A model generated the notes under the pieces. The model was not told where the DNA came from and made no database searches. It saw only the letters and a list, made by a program, of their open reading frames with translations. Of a stretch of DNA of 64,000 bases, positions 24,882 to 34,772 are shown piece after piece. Position 1 is the first letter of the stretch, and every line of letters starts with the position of its first letter. The DNA is from Leptospira perolatii. Its GTDB lineage: Bacteria; Spirochaetota; Leptospiria; Leptospirales; Leptospiraceae. The stretch is from positions 62,001 through 126,000 of the forward strand of contig NZ_NPDZ01000001.1 in the NCBI RefSeq assembly GCF_002811875.1. Direction: 5' to 3'. The position numbers were made by a program, and so were the translations under genes.

Positions 24882-27800
24882 TTAACGATCTCTTTCGATT
24901 AATCGAATTAGTTTCTGGGCATTTTCATTTCCAGGATCTCTTTGAAGTATCTTGCGGGCATAGTCTTCGGCCCTGTCGTAATCTTCCATCAAACGGTAAA
25001 CGTCCGCAAGATTTACGAGATTGGAAATGTTCTCCGGATCTACTTCTAACAGCTTGATACTTGCTGATAAAGCCTGATCATATTTTCCCATTTTTTTATT
25101 TGCAATAGATAGATAGAACCAGTACTCATGCAGATCAGGATCAGCTCCCAGGTAATTCGAAAGAACATCAACCGCAGTAGAATAATCTTTTCCCTTAAAG
25201 CTTAACAGCCCAAGCAACTTGTTTAGCCTTTGATTGGAATTGTCGTGCATGTAACCGGTCTTTAGGAGCTCCAAAGCTTCATCTAATTTGCCGGTTTTAT
25301 ATAACTTTCTAGCATCTTCGTAAACGTGATCCGAATTTAACGCTTTATCAATATGATCCTGGTCTTCGAAAATAGTGTCGAGTTCGTCTTTTTTGGGCTC
25401 ACCCTGAAACACGATCTTCAAAAGGGATAAGTCGTCAGTTAGCTCTCCAGTTTTACGAATTTCGATTTCGATCTGTTCCAAATCTCCCTTTGCTTTTTCT
25501 ACATATCTCAAGAACAACATCTCATCTTCATTGATGGTTCTTATACTTTCTTCGGGAGTAATATCGATATCGTCGCGGCCGTCCGAGCCGAGCAAGATTA
25601 CATCACCTTTTTTTAATTGAATGTTTCTTACTTTAAAATCAAATTCCGAATCAAGCCCAAGCTTTCTAAGAGTAAGTCCGTCTTCGATAAAGCTCGCCTT
25701 TCCGTCTCGATACAATACGGAAAACGGGTGTTCTGCGTTGAAATACCAGCACTTTCCAGTCTCGTCCTCGATCAAATAGACAGAAGCGGAAATAACCATG
25801 GATCCGTTAAAGGATTTGAAAACTGCGTGAATCTCATAATAAATATCGGTGAGCCATTGTTCAGGCGTGGCTTCCAATACTCGATTGTTTGCGGCTGACC
25901 TGGCCAAAATCGAATTCATTACAACGCCCATCACGAGAGCCCCACCAGCCCCCTGCATGGATTTACCCATTGCGTCTCCATTCATTGCGACCGTGAAGCG
26001 CTTAAAGCTATCTCCTTTACCCAGACGAAGATTCCCGGTTACGCAAAGGTCGCCTCCCAAATCAGAGTGCTTTCCTCTGAATTCAAATTGCTTCTTTTGT
26101 CGAATTACAAAATCAGTGGAAACCAATTTAGATTTGTTGGCATTGTAGAAGAGAGGCTTCGCCAGGAGAGAAGTAAGGAAGTAATCTCCGTCCTGTTGCA
26201 CCTTCAGGCGTTGGACCTCCTCCATTTTCTCCTGAACTTCTCTCGTCCTTTCCTTTACTTTCTCTTCCAAGTTTTCTGCATAATCTTGGAGCTCGCGGCG
26301 AGCTTGCTTAATAGAAGAAACCATCGCATTAAAAGAATCCGCAAGGAATCCGATCTCATCTTTGACCTTTACAGGCACAACTACGTCCAGATCACCTTTG
26401 TTTACCTTTTCTACTCCAGATAATAAACTTGTGAGTGGATCCACTAAACTATTCTTAAAGAAGAGAGGAAAAAGAACTAAGACCACAAAAATAACGATCA
26501 GTAGAATAATGGTCTGCTTTACCGCAGTTGGGTGCATAAAGTCGCGATACGCTCGGTAAGAAAAACCGACCTCGCTCATCTCTCCCCGTTCTGGAAGAAA
26601 CTTCATGAATGCAACATAGTGACCCATTCCATCCTTGCTTCTACGATAGTGGCGAGTCTCACTCGGTTTAAAGTATCTAAAGTATTTTAGTACCTCTTCT
26701 CGAACCTGGGCATCCGTTAGATTTTTGCCGTCCCAGCTGCAACCTTCCTTCCAATGAGAAAAAATTTCCTCATTGAAGTTTGCAGCGTCACCTTGTCCCT
26801 TCAAGAAGTTTCGACCTTTTTCACAAAAGTTCTTCTCTACAATTCCTTCCATTCGATTGGTAACGACGAACGCAATCTTATTCCATTTTTCCGCGCCAGA
26901 AAGAATTCCTGCTTTAATTTCGGCATCACTGAGATTCTGGTTTTTCTTTAAGTAATCCTGAATGAACCTCCGATATCCTCCGAAATAACTGTGAGATCTA
27001 GAAAGGGCAGTATTCAAGACTTTGCGAAATTCGTCTTCCTTGGCTGTGTGAATCTCTTCATAAATCGTTACGTTCTGCAAATCCACTTCTACTTGTTGCA
27101 AATTCAAACTTAGAGAATTATTATATTCAGCGGAATTTAACGCATCTTTCGAATCATCCCAACGAATTACATATTCGATATCTTTGGACTTTGTTCCGTT
27201 TTCCAAAGTACGTTCAATATTCACCATTCGTAAACTATCGTACTCCAAATCCTTTTCTTGGCTGGAGATAAATACAAGAGCTTGCATAATCAAGCAGATG
27301 GTGAACAAGGTAATACCGACGATCTTCACCATAAAAGTGGTTCTTTCGGCACTGTTATTAATAAATGCGAGAGCGAGTACGGAGTATGCTGCCAAGAAGA
27401 AGATTACGTTCGAAGTCATGTACGTAGATCTTTCCATCCCACCGTCGCGGCTAATTACGTTCGAGATATTCGGATAAATCGCAGCGATCAAAAAGCCAAC
27501 CGTGAACATAAACAAGGCGATTCGTCGTTTATCCTTAGTTACGATTAATCTCCATATTGGAACCGCGAGAAATCCTACAAAGGAGTAAAGCGCGATGACG
27601 ATCGCAAGAATTCTACTCGCATCATACGCATTAAAGTCCCAGTGGTGCGCGGTAAAGTGATAGATCTGTTCCGAAGTTCCGGTTAAGTAGACAAAGGAAG
27701 AAACAACAATTACGATTACTACATATTCTATAAACAGAATCCATCTCGCGATTCTCTGGTTGCTGTTTCCAGGAAATCGGATTAGAAATTGAGAAAGGTG

Positions 27801-28052
27801 GGTTAATGCGGGAAGTATAAATCCACCGGTAATCCATCTGTGGTAAGACACAATCGGGTGGTACAAGAACGCAGCAAGAAAGTACCCAGTCTCAAAAATT
27901 CCCAACAATAGGAACCCAACTCCCATATGAGTGGTAGCTATCGTTTTGTTTCTTAGGCTGAGAAAAAAGATCGAAAGAAATAGAGTAGTCAGAGTGACTA
28001 ATAAGCTTCCGAATGAATAATAATTGAATAGGACTAAGTCCCAAGAGATCAT
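24882..28052 (-). CDS. Membrane SpoIIE-family phosphatase with 7TM, HAMP and TPR modules (paralogue A)
   Basis: Same architecture as paralogue B: about seven N-terminal membrane segments, an extracytoplasmic region of about 245 residues, another membrane segment, HAMP, coiled coil, SpoIIE phosphatase (GGDLCVTG, NGDAMGKSMQG, GSDGRDD, TDDLS) and C-terminal TPRs ending in LIRLIERDR. The phosphatase and linker regions are nearly identical between the two; the extracytoplasmic parts are more diverged. The ATG at 28052 aligns better with paralogue B; a TTG at 28076 would add eight residues. First gene of a three-gene minus-strand cluster. Confidence 0.87.
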   Translation of the reverse strand: MISWDLVLFNYYSFGSLLVTLTTLFLSIFFLSLRNKTIATTHMGVGFLLLGIFETGYFLAAFLYHPIVSYHRWITGGFILPALTHLSQFLIRFPGNSNQRIARWILFIEYVVIVIVVSSFVYLTGTSEQIYHFTAHHWDFNAYDASRILAIVIALYSFVGFLAVPIWRLIVTKDKRRIALFMFTVGFLIAAIYPNISNVISRDGGMERSTYMTSNVIFFLAAYSVLALAFINNSAERTTFMVKIVGITLFTICLIMQALVFISSQEKDLEYDSLRMVNIERTLENGTKSKDIEYVIRWDDSKDALNSAEYNNSLSLNLQQVEVDLQNVTIYEEIHTAKEDEFRKVLNTALSRSHSYFGGYRRFIQDYLKKNQNLSDAEIKAGILSGAEKWNKIAFVVTNRMEGIVEKNFCEKGRNFLKGQGDAANFNEEIFSHWKEGCSWDGKNLTDAQVREEVLKYFRYFKPSETRHYRRSKDGMGHYVAFMKFLPERGEMSEVGFSYRAYRDFMHPTAVKQTIILLIVIFVVLVLFPLFFKNSLVDPLTSLLSGVEKVNKGDLDVVVPVKVKDEIGFLADSFNAMVSSIKQARRELQDYAENLEEKVKERTREVQEKMEEVQRLKVQQDGDYFLTSLLAKPLFYNANKSKLVSTDFVIRQKKQFEFRGKHSDLGGDLCVTGNLRLGKGDSFKRFTVAMNGDAMGKSMQGAGGALVMGVVMNSILARSAANNRVLEATPEQWLTDIYYEIHAVFKSFNGSMVISASVYLIEDETGKCWYFNAEHPFSVLYRDGKASFIEDGLTLRKLGLDSEFDFKVRNIQLKKGDVILLGSDGRDDIDITPEESIRTINEDEMLFLRYVEKAKGDLEQIEIEIRKTGELTDDLSLLKIVFQGEPKKDELDTIFEDQDHIDKALNSDHVYEDARKLYKTGKLDEALELLKTGYMHDNSNQRLNKLLGLLSFKGKDYSTAVDVLSNYLGADPDLHEYWFYLSIANKKMGKYDQALSASIKLLEVDPENISNLVNLADVYRLMEDYDRAEDYARKILQRDPGNENAQKLIRLIERDR

Positions 28053-28230
28053 ATCTAACCCCGCAAACTCCAACAACTGTCCCGACTATAGGATCGATTG
28101 CATTCGGTTCCTTTTATATAGAGCGTTTTCCTTTCATTTCGATATTTAGGAAGCGCTGAAAACGACTAAAGCCTTCACTATCTTTTTGAAAAGGGAAAAA
28201 TCAATAGAAAAATAAAGTGAGGGAGCGAAA

Positions 28231-29538
28231 GTGTCGGTCATGCCGGTCTTTACTGGGCTCCGAGCTCTCAACGCAAGATTCACTAGTTTGATCAAAGAAT
28301 TGCTTTGGTTAAGGGTGTTAATTGGATTTTTCCTCGGCACCTTACTAGGGATTTTTTTGAGTCCAAAGTATTCTGGCCTGGAAGCTAACACTGCTAAAGT
28401 GATCATTGCTTGGATTGCATTACCAGGTCACTTATTCATTGCACTACTTCAGATGATTATGATCCCGCTCGTATTCTCTTCTATACTTCTCGGGATCAAC
28501 GCGGGCGAAACATTAGAGAATTTACGAAAATTTGGTTCTCGGGTTCTCGTATACTTTGTTCTCACTACAGCTATTGCTGTAGTCATAGGCATAACACTTG
28601 CTTCCATTACTCAACCAGGTAGATTTTTGGATAAGCAGGGAATTCCTTTGGTTCCAAATCAAAGTGCAACGACTTCTTCCGAACCAATTAGCCTAGAAAA
28701 GATTCCCGAAATAGTCATAAGCATTTTGCCGAAAAATCCGTTTCAAACCGCATTCAGCGGAGATATGTTAGGTGTTGTTCTCTTGGCAATGCTGGTCGGG
28801 ATCGCTGTGCTTTCCATGAAGGAAGAAGAAGCGAGACCGGTGATCCACCTTTTAAACGCAGCGTTCAAAACTTGTATGGTGATCGTTGAGTGGGCAATGA
28901 AATTAGCTCCCTACGCAGTCTTCGGTCTTATCGCTCAGATTACAGCTAAAATCGGCATTGAGGTCTTAGTCAGTTTGGGAGCCTACTTTGCCACTGTTTT
29001 GGGTGGATTGTTTCTAGTAATAGGAATGTACTCGCTCATTCTAGTATTCCTGGCGAAAAAAAATCCGATTTGGTTTTTCCGGAAAGCCGCAGATGTACAG
29101 TTGCTTGCGTTCTCTACTTCGAGCTCAGCGGCTGTGCTACCATTTACACTAAAAACTGCGATGGAAAAAATGAATGTGGATAAACGAATTGCAGAGTTTA
29201 TTGCCCCGCTCGGAGCCACAATCAATATGGACGGAACAGCTCTTTACCAAGCTGCCGCGACTGTTTTTCTGTCTCAGGTTTATGGTATCGAACTTACTTT
29301 CGTGCAGATCCTATTCTTGCTGGCCGCAACCATAGTTGCTTCGATTGGTACGCCGAGCACACCCGGAGTCGGAATTGTAATTCTGGCGACGATCTTGACC
29401 GGAGTCGGAATCCCGACGGAAGGAATCGGGATCATATTGGGAGTGGATCGCTTACTAGATATGTGTCGAACCACAGTGAACATTACCGGTGACTTAGTTG
29501 CTTGTAATGTTTTTCAAACTTGGGAAGGGAAAAAGTAA
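28231..29538 (+). CDS. Dicarboxylate/amino acid:cation symporter (DAACS family)
   Basis: A 435-residue transporter with eight membrane helices and two re-entrant hairpins. Signatures: the serine-rich hairpin STSSSAAVLPFTL, APLGATINMDGTALYQ with the NMDGT cation site, and STPGVGIV in hairpin 2. It imports dicarboxylates or acidic amino acids with Na+ or H+. The start is GTG at 28231 with GAGGGAGCG just before it. Divergent from the SpoIIE cluster. A weak hairpin (29572-29592) lies downstream. Confidence 0.9.
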   Translation: MSVMPVFTGLRALNARFTSLIKELLWLRVLIGFFLGTLLGIFLSPKYSGLEANTAKVIIAWIALPGHLFIALLQMIMIPLVFSSILLGINAGETLENLRKFGSRVLVYFVLTTAIAVVIGITLASITQPGRFLDKQGIPLVPNQSATTSSEPISLEKIPEIVISILPKNPFQTAFSGDMLGVVLLAMLVGIAVLSMKEEEARPVIHLLNAAFKTCMVIVEWAMKLAPYAVFGLIAQITAKIGIEVLVSLGAYFATVLGGLFLVIGMYSLILVFLAKKNPIWFFRKAADVQLLAFSTSSSAAVLPFTLKTAMEKMNVDKRIAEFIAPLGATINMDGTALYQAAATVFLSQVYGIELTFVQILFLLAATIVASIGTPSTPGVGIVILATILTGVGIPTEGIGIILGVDRLLDMCRTTVNITGDLVACNVFQTWEGKK

Positions 29539-29620
29539 CCCATAAACCAAGAAAGTTGCCTGAAAGCAGTAGTCTTTTTCAGATAAAAAGACCCTCACGG
29601 CTTATCGAGATAAAGTAACC

Positions 29621-30940
29621 TTGGAAAAGAAATTCTTTCGTTTAACTTTTTACAACGTTCTCGCAAATCTAACCGTACCTTTAACCGGGTTAGCGGATAC
29701 AGCAGTACTGGGACATTTGGATACTCACGTCTACATGGCCGGGGTAGCTCTCAGCGAAATTATTTTCGACTATTTGTTCTGGAGCTTTGGTTTTCTTAGA
29801 ATGGGAACTACCGGCCTAACCGCGCAGGCTTTCGGGGCAAAAGATGAACATAAATCATTTCTAATATTCTATAGATCATTGATTTTAGGCTGCGGAATTG
29901 GGATTGGAATCTTGCTATTGCAAAAACCGATTCAACAAATTTCATTAAAAATTCTGCACGGAGAAATTTCGGTTTTGATCGCCGGGATGGATTATTACGA
30001 AGCTAGAATACTAAGTGCTCCAGCAACTCTTATCAATTTTGTGCTAACAGGTTGGTTTTTAGGAAGATCGAAAAGTAGAACAGTTTTAGTAGCGACCATT
30101 CTTGCCAACCTTGTGAATATCGGATTGAATTTTTGGTTTGTATTGTATCTGGATTGGCGGGCTTGGGGAGCAGGATTTGCCACGAGCATTAGTCAGTACT
30201 TAATGACCGGCTTCTTCCTTTGTTTTTTATTTTTAGAGAAGCGAAGAATCGGATTGAAGCGGTCTTCTTTAAGCGAAAGTATCTTTTCGCTTTCTGGATT
30301 CGGTGATTTGCTTTCTCTCAATCGAGACATCCTTTTTAGGACTGTAATGTTGATTACTACGTTTAGCTTGTTTCGAAATTTTAGCTCTGAATTCGGATCT
30401 ACTTATTTAGCTGCAAATGCGATTTTACACCAGTTAGTCCTAGTCGCCGCTTACTGGATGGACGGTGCCGCCATTGCAACAGAAACAATCGCCGGTGATA
30501 CAAAAGGGAAAGGCGATTTTCAAGGTCTTTCGTCACTCCTGAAACTTGCGCTTCTATCAGCAGGGATTATCGCATTTCTTTTTTGCGTAGCTCTTACGCT
30601 CTTTCCTACTCAGCTATTTTCGATGATCACCCGAAACGTGCCAGTCTTGGAATTGGCAATTTCTTACCGACTCTGGCTCTGGCCGGTCCTAATCTTTGGT
30701 TCAATTGCTTTTATTTTCGATGGATTCTTTTTAGGAATCTCCGATGGGAAAACATTGCGAAATGCCATGATCATTAGCACTTTAGTTTTCTTTTTGCCGT
30801 TCGCTCTTTGGGGAAAAGAGGCTAGCAGCAATCACATTCTGTGGCTTTCTCTAAGTTCTTTTATGTTCGGAAGAGCTCTCACTCTTGGCGTCGCAGCTGC
30901 AAGAAAGATAAGAGACTCTATTCCTTTATTGCAAAGATAG
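29621..30940 (+). CDS. MATE family (DinF-like) efflux transporter
   Basis: A 439-residue inner-membrane protein with 12 predicted helices and the MATE start (NVLANLTVPLTGLADTAVLG, with the ADTAVLGHL signature). Internal repeats include the second-half MDGAAIATE motif. It probably exports organic cations or drugs by Na+ or H+ antiport. The start is TTG at 29621. Its 3' end overlaps the convergent beta-propeller gene by 15 bases. Confidence 0.88.
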   Translation: MEKKFFRLTFYNVLANLTVPLTGLADTAVLGHLDTHVYMAGVALSEIIFDYLFWSFGFLRMGTTGLTAQAFGAKDEHKSFLIFYRSLILGCGIGIGILLLQKPIQQISLKILHGEISVLIAGMDYYEARILSAPATLINFVLTGWFLGRSKSRTVLVATILANLVNIGLNFWFVLYLDWRAWGAGFATSISQYLMTGFFLCFLFLEKRRIGLKRSSLSESIFSLSGFGDLLSLNRDILFRTVMLITTFSLFRNFSSEFGSTYLAANAILHQLVLVAAYWMDGAAIATETIAGDTKGKGDFQGLSSLLKLALLSAGIIAFLFCVALTLFPTQLFSMITRNVPVLELAISYRLWLWPVLIFGSIAFIFDGFFLGISDGKTLRNAMIISTLVFFLPFALWGKEASSNHILWLSLSSFMFGRALTLGVAAARKIRDSIPLLQR

Positions 30941-32407
30941 CTCGGTTCCTTTTGGAAGAATCTTAATTTCTATCTGGCCCGGAAGCGGTTTCCAATAATC
31001 AGAATCCTTCGCCTTAAAAAGTACAGGAGAAGGAATCTCTCCCCAGCCTTCGCTTCTGTACAAATCTACTAAGTTTTCTGCTTTTTGGTACGCGCGAGAA
31101 GACTCGAAAGTTTCCGGTTTGATTGTAGAAAGAGGGACCCAGCCGTAGCTCGGAACGTAGGCGTCAGTTGTATCCTTTAATGCAGGAATCTCCGGCTTTG
31201 TAAGCAAGATTGTCTTTGTCGGTCGGACCGGAATTCCGTTATCAAGCAGTGCCTTTCTCAGTCCTTCCCAATCTGCTCGAAATAATCTAGCATCATATAT
31301 CTTGTCGATGAAGTAGTTTCCGGATTTTTCCTTCACAGGAATTTTTTGTTTTGTGAAGGGCGCGAGATCTTCAGGAATCTCTTCTTTCTTCTTTAGAAAG
31401 TCGTCTCCGATATAATAACGGACATTTGTAGTCCGAGCTTCAAAGTGATAATCGATCGTTTGACTTCCTCTCGGATCATCTATCGAAAGTTTTTTGGAAA
31501 GCGCACGAACTCCGAGTACAAAGTCATTCTTAAACTTCGGATCTTTGGTTTTCCAGTTCCGGATTCGTTGGTGCTCTGTGGTAGGAGGAGGTAATAATCC
31601 GAGAGAAGAACCTACAATACTCGGTTCATTTAAGCTAAATGTAATCTTTACTTGAACTACATACGTAGACTCACCAGAGGCCAAGAAGCGATCGGTTTCG
31701 ACGAAAGACACCCTTTTGACCTCTCTAGAAGTTCGATCGATGACATACATTTTACTTCCGATAATTGCAAGGCCTCGAATATCCTTTGAAGGAGTTCTTA
31801 CCGATCCTGTAATTCTTCCGTTTGCAGGATCGTATCTGTAAATATTTCCGTCGGAAGAATCTGTAACCCATAGACTATCGCGCGCAAAGCACAAGTCCCT
31901 GGGTTCAGCTCGGTCCGTCAAAAAGCCCCCCAAGATAGTTTGGGTGCCTTTGTCGTAAATGGAGATCTTTCCGGTTTCTGAATCTAGAATATAAAGGTAA
32001 TTTTGGTAGCTCGCGACTCCTCCGATCTTATCGATCGGCACTTGGATCCGATCAGTCACTCCTCCAGTATTCGGCTCCACCTTTAAAATCACACGCTTGG
32101 CCGCTACGAAGACCCGACCTTCCCTAGAATCGAACGTTACTCCCGAGATAAATGGGATTCCGAGGTTAAATGCCTCTTGCCGACCAAGAGGATCAACTCG
32201 AATCAAAGCTCTTCGCTTACTATCTGCAAACCAAAAGTTAGTACCGTCATAGGAAAGCCCATACGGATTTTCCGTTAATTGGATATCGATATCCTTTTCT
32301 TCCTGAGCCCAACCGTTGGAGATTAGCAGACAAAAAATCAATAGCCCAAACAGAATTTTTACATTATAAAAATCTAATGTTTTAAAATGGATGTGATTCC
32401 GTTCCAT
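30926..32407 (-). CDS. Exported beta-propeller (NHL/YVTN-like) protein with transglutaminase-like tail
   Basis: A 493-residue protein with an N-terminal signal segment (residues 16-34, ending SNGWAQ). Residues about 45-240 have repeats of the NHL/YVTN propeller kind ([58 protein letters not shown]). The rest contains [13 protein letters not shown], which resembles the Asp/Trp end of transglutaminase-like domains, but I see no catalytic Cys-His pair, so it is probably a structural relic. The ATG at 32407, with AGGAGA before it, lies 34 bases inside the M50 gene; translation is probably coupled. Confidence 0.72.
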   Translation of the reverse strand: MERNHIHFKTLDFYNVKILFGLLIFCLLISNGWAQEEKDIDIQLTENPYGLSYDGTNFWFADSKRRALIRVDPLGRQEAFNLGIPFISGVTFDSREGRVFVAAKRVILKVEPNTGGVTDRIQVPIDKIGGVASYQNYLYILDSETGKISIYDKGTQTILGGFLTDRAEPRDLCFARDSLWVTDSSDGNIYRYDPANGRITGSVRTPSKDIRGLAIIGSKMYVIDRTSREVKRVSFVETDRFLASGESTYVVQVKITFSLNEPSIVGSSLGLLPPPTTEHQRIRNWKTKDPKFKNDFVLGVRALSKKLSIDDPRGSQTIDYHFEARTTNVRYYIGDDFLKKKEEIPEDLAPFTKQKIPVKEKSGNYFIDKIYDARLFRADWEGLRKALLDNGIPVRPTKTILLTKPEIPALKDTTDAYVPSYGWVPLSTIKPETFESSRAYQKAENLVDLYRSEGWGEIPSPVLFKAKDSDYWKPLPGQIEIKILPKGTELSLQ

Positions 32408-33321
32408 AAATCTTCTCCTAGGCTAGGCTGAGTTCCTGCGACAGTCACCAGTTCGATCGGGGAAGGCACGAAGATTAAAATTAGGGTTACCAGGATAGCA
32501 ATCCCCGAAACTCTACGAATTTTATCTAAGGGAAAAACTGGATCAGGAACATAGGGATGCTCCACTCGGATAAGATAATAGATGAGAACTCCCCAAAGAA
32601 TCCACGCGTAATTCCACAGGGCTAAAAATAAAAAGGCGCTAAATAAGAAATAGATCCAGTTTCTATATTTCTCACCAAATACTGCGTATAGAACGTGCCC
32701 GCCATCCAATTGTCCAAAGGGGAGTAAATTGATAGCAGTCACTAGTAGACCGACCCAACCAGCAAATGCCAAAGGGTGAATCATCACTTCGTACGCTGAA
32801 GCATCGAACGGTCCTAAAACAAGTTGAGCAGAAGCCAAAGTGAAAAGACTTTCTCCAAATCTTACTGATGCGGCGCCGGGTGGGTTATTTGCAAGATGCT
32901 CTGCGATTTCTGAAACAGGCACAAGATGAGAGTACTTCAACCCGACCAAATAACATGGGACAGATAGAAATAAACTCATCAAAGGGCCCCAGATTCCGAT
33001 ATCAAATAGTTGTTTTTTATCCCGGATCGGCTCTTGGATTCGAATCACAGCCCCCATTGTTCCAACAGGCGAAAAAGGAAGAGGTATGAAATAGGGAAGA
33101 GTGGCTTTTATCCCGTAATATTTCGCAGCGATGTAATGGCCCATTTCATGGCAAAACAGGATGATCAAAAGTGGAACCGAGTACATCCACTGCACGGAGA
33201 GAATCTGCACAATATCGGTCCATTTCAAAAAAGGTAAGACCAATGTGCTGTCCTGAAAAGTCAGAGTTAGGAAAGTCAAAAGGAAAAGAGCAACGTGAAG
33301 GCCTATTTTTGATTTTTGCAT
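32374..33321 (-). CDS. Site-2-type M50 metalloprotease
   Basis: A 315-residue intramembrane zinc protease. HEMGH lies in the second membrane segment and LDGGH later; these provide the HExxH ligands and the third Asp ligand. It lacks the PDZ domain of RseP and so is closer to the SpoIVFB/RasP-less group of S2P enzymes, which clip membrane-bound regulators. It is divergent from cysE, with three short dyads in the gap between them (33332-33361), and it overlaps the beta-propeller gene by 34 bases. Confidence 0.85.
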   Translation of the reverse strand: MQKSKIGLHVALFLLTFLTLTFQDSTLVLPFLKWTDIVQILSVQWMYSVPLLIILFCHEMGHYIAAKYYGIKATLPYFIPLPFSPVGTMGAVIRIQEPIRDKKQLFDIGIWGPLMSLFLSVPCYLVGLKYSHLVPVSEIAEHLANNPPGAASVRFGESLFTLASAQLVLGPFDASAYEVMIHPLAFAGWVGLLVTAINLLPFGQLDGGHVLYAVFGEKYRNWIYFLFSAFLFLALWNYAWILWGVLIYYLIRVEHPYVPDPVFPLDKIRRVSGIAILVTLILIFVPSPIELVTVAGTQPSLGEDLWNGITSILKH

Positions 33322-33331
33322 ACTGATTTTT

Positions 33332-33361
33332 ACTAATTAGTTATACTCTAGTATTTACTAG
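33332..33361. promoter_or_regulatory. Cluster of dyads between M50 protease and cysE
   Basis: Three overlapping or adjacent inverted repeats occur within 30 bases: ACTAATTAGT (33332-33341), ATACT-CT-AGTAT (33343-33354) and CTAGTA-TT-TACTAG (33348-33361). The shared TACTA/TAGTA half-site suggests several sites for one dimeric regulator controlling one or both divergent genes. No match to a specific regulator is claimed. Confidence 0.45.
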
Positions 33362-33466
33362 GTCAAATGCTAATTTAGGATTCCTTCTTTACAGACCGAG
33401 TACTTGCTCGAAAGGTTTCCTATATAGCCCTCGTTGCAAGCTCTTAAAAATGGAGAGGAAAAGCAG

Positions 33467-34180
33467 TTGTTTGAAAACATACGAATGATCCGAAGAAATG
33501 ATCCGGCAGCAAAGTCTTATATCGAAATTATCCTTTGCTACCCTGGACTCCACGCGCTTTGGTTTCATTTGATAGCTCATTTTCTCTATCAAATTAAGAT
33601 CCCTCTCTTACCTAGATTAATCAATACTTTTGCCAGATTTATTACCGGAGTAGACATTCATCCGGGTGCTAAAATCGCACCAGGAATTTTCATCGATCAC
33701 GGCCATGGAGTTGTCATCGGAGAAACTGCAGAAATTGCAAAGGGATGTCTGATTTACCAAGGCGTAACTTTGGGGGGAACCGGCAAAGAGTCTGGCAAAA
33801 GACATCCTACATTAAAGGAAAATGTAGTTGTGGGTGCCGGAGCCAAAATTCTGGGAAATATAGTAATCGAGCACAATGTTCGAGTCGGAGCGGGATCTGT
33901 TGTGATGAGAAATGTCCCGCCAGATTGTACTGTCGTCGGTATTCCAGGAAAAGTAGTTCGAACTAAAATAGGATTTGGCGACCAGGGAGAGCATATGTTA
34001 GACCATAATGAACTTCCGGATCCAGTGGCGAGAGTTTTCTCCATTCTCGTAGAAAAGATAGACACACTTCAACAAGAAGTAAACGAAATCTGTGCCCGTC
34101 AAAATCTTACAGTTCACGGCGTTCCTCACAAAAAAGATGATGATGAGCTAAACGAGTTTATCCACGGCGGCGGAATTTAA
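33467..34180 (+). CDS. cysE: Serine O-acetyltransferase
   Basis: A 237-residue left-handed-beta-helix enzyme that makes O-acetylserine for cysteine synthesis. Signature: DHGHGVVIGETAEI with the catalytic Asp/His pair, and GVTLGGTGKESGKRHPT. TTG at 33467 is chosen because GGAGAGG lies eight bases upstream and the protein then starts just where known homologues do (FENIRMIRRNDPAAKSY). The open frame runs 11 codons further. The divergent dyads upstream may regulate it. Confidence 0.92.
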   Translation: MFENIRMIRRNDPAAKSYIEIILCYPGLHALWFHLIAHFLYQIKIPLLPRLINTFARFITGVDIHPGAKIAPGIFIDHGHGVVIGETAEIAKGCLIYQGVTLGGTGKESGKRHPTLKENVVVGAGAKILGNIVIEHNVRVGAGSVVMRNVPPDCTVVGIPGKVVRTKIGFGDQGEHMLDHNELPDPVARVFSILVEKIDTLQQEVNEICARQNLTVHGVPHKKDDDELNEFIHGGGI

Positions 34181-34292
34181 TCAGAGAAAGAACCGAGATT
34201 ATATAAAATTTTTGACTATTAGATTCTTTTCCGGGCTATAATTGGTAGATTGATTTCGAGTTCTAAACGGGGATTCACCGGGTAAAAAACTT

Positions 34293-34568
34293 ATGAAACA
34301 TAGTATTCGAATTATTTTTTTGTGCGCTTTCTTATTTGGAGCGGGCTTACTATCTTCTTGCAATTTAATTACTCCGAATGAGGCGCTCTGCCAGGCAGAC
34401 CTCAAAAATTACGATGAGTGCTTTACAATATTATTAATTACAAATCCAGATTGTGTGTCAGTTCCTGTAGCAGCTCCGAATACCTGTGGCCCATCTGCTG
34501 TTCAAACCGCGAAGGAAATTTGCCACAGCCGGATAAAATTCAAAAGTTGCCGAGCATACCGAGATTAG
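34293..34568 (+). CDS. Small Cys-rich lipoprotein
   Basis: A 91-residue putative lipoprotein. Signal peptide with lipobox LLSSC near residue 23, then about 68 residues carrying seven more cysteines (C in ALCQAD, DECFTI, PDCVSV, NTCGPS, EICHS and KSCRAY), suggesting a compact disulfide-bonded or metal-binding fold on the cell surface. I recognise no family. It is flanked downstream by a palindrome and a GC-rich hairpin. Confidence 0.65.
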   Translation: MKHSIRIIFLCAFLFGAGLLSSCNLITPNEALCQADLKNYDECFTILLITNPDCVSVPVAAPNTCGPSAVQTAKEICHSRIKFKSCRAYRD

Positions 34569-34600
34569 GCCCGATCTGCAAGGATTATTTTACGATAAAA

Positions 34601-34616
34601 TGTAGGAGCTCCTACA
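34601..34616. repeat. 16-base perfect palindrome
   Basis: TGTAGGAGCTCCTACA is a perfect 16-base palindrome lying 33 bases after the stop of the Cys-rich lipoprotein gene. Short palindromes of the TGTAGGA...TCCTACA type recur, from memory, in Leptospira intergenic regions; I cannot count them here. Confidence 0.5.
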
Positions 34617-34703
34617 TTTAAGTAAGATCAAAAGCTACTTGAAAAAATAGGATTCTTATTGTATGAGGGCATACGAGGCAAGGTTGGGTACCCACCACCA
34701 GCC

Positions 34704-34725
34704 CCCCACCCAAAAAAGGGTGGGG
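34704..34725. terminator. GC-rich hairpin between convergent genes
   Basis: CCCCACCC and GGGTGGGG form a perfect eight-base stem around an A6 loop, in the 204-base convergent gap between the Cys-rich lipoprotein and rlpA. There is no T run on either strand, so it is a candidate bidirectional stop or RNA 3'-end structure rather than a classical terminator. It stands out against the A+T-rich surroundings. Confidence 0.45.
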
Positions 34726-34772
34726 CCAAACTCAAAGTACCCTAAGAAATCAGCAGAACGCTAAATTAATTC

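Noticed and set aside
25849..26423. Plus-strand frames inside the SpoIIE phosphatase gene
   Set aside because: They are antisense shadows of a well-supported gene, with no domain of their own.
29572..29592. GTCTTTTT / AAAAAGAC hairpin after the symporter gene
   Set aside because: An A/T-rich stem without a following T run; too weak to call as a terminator.
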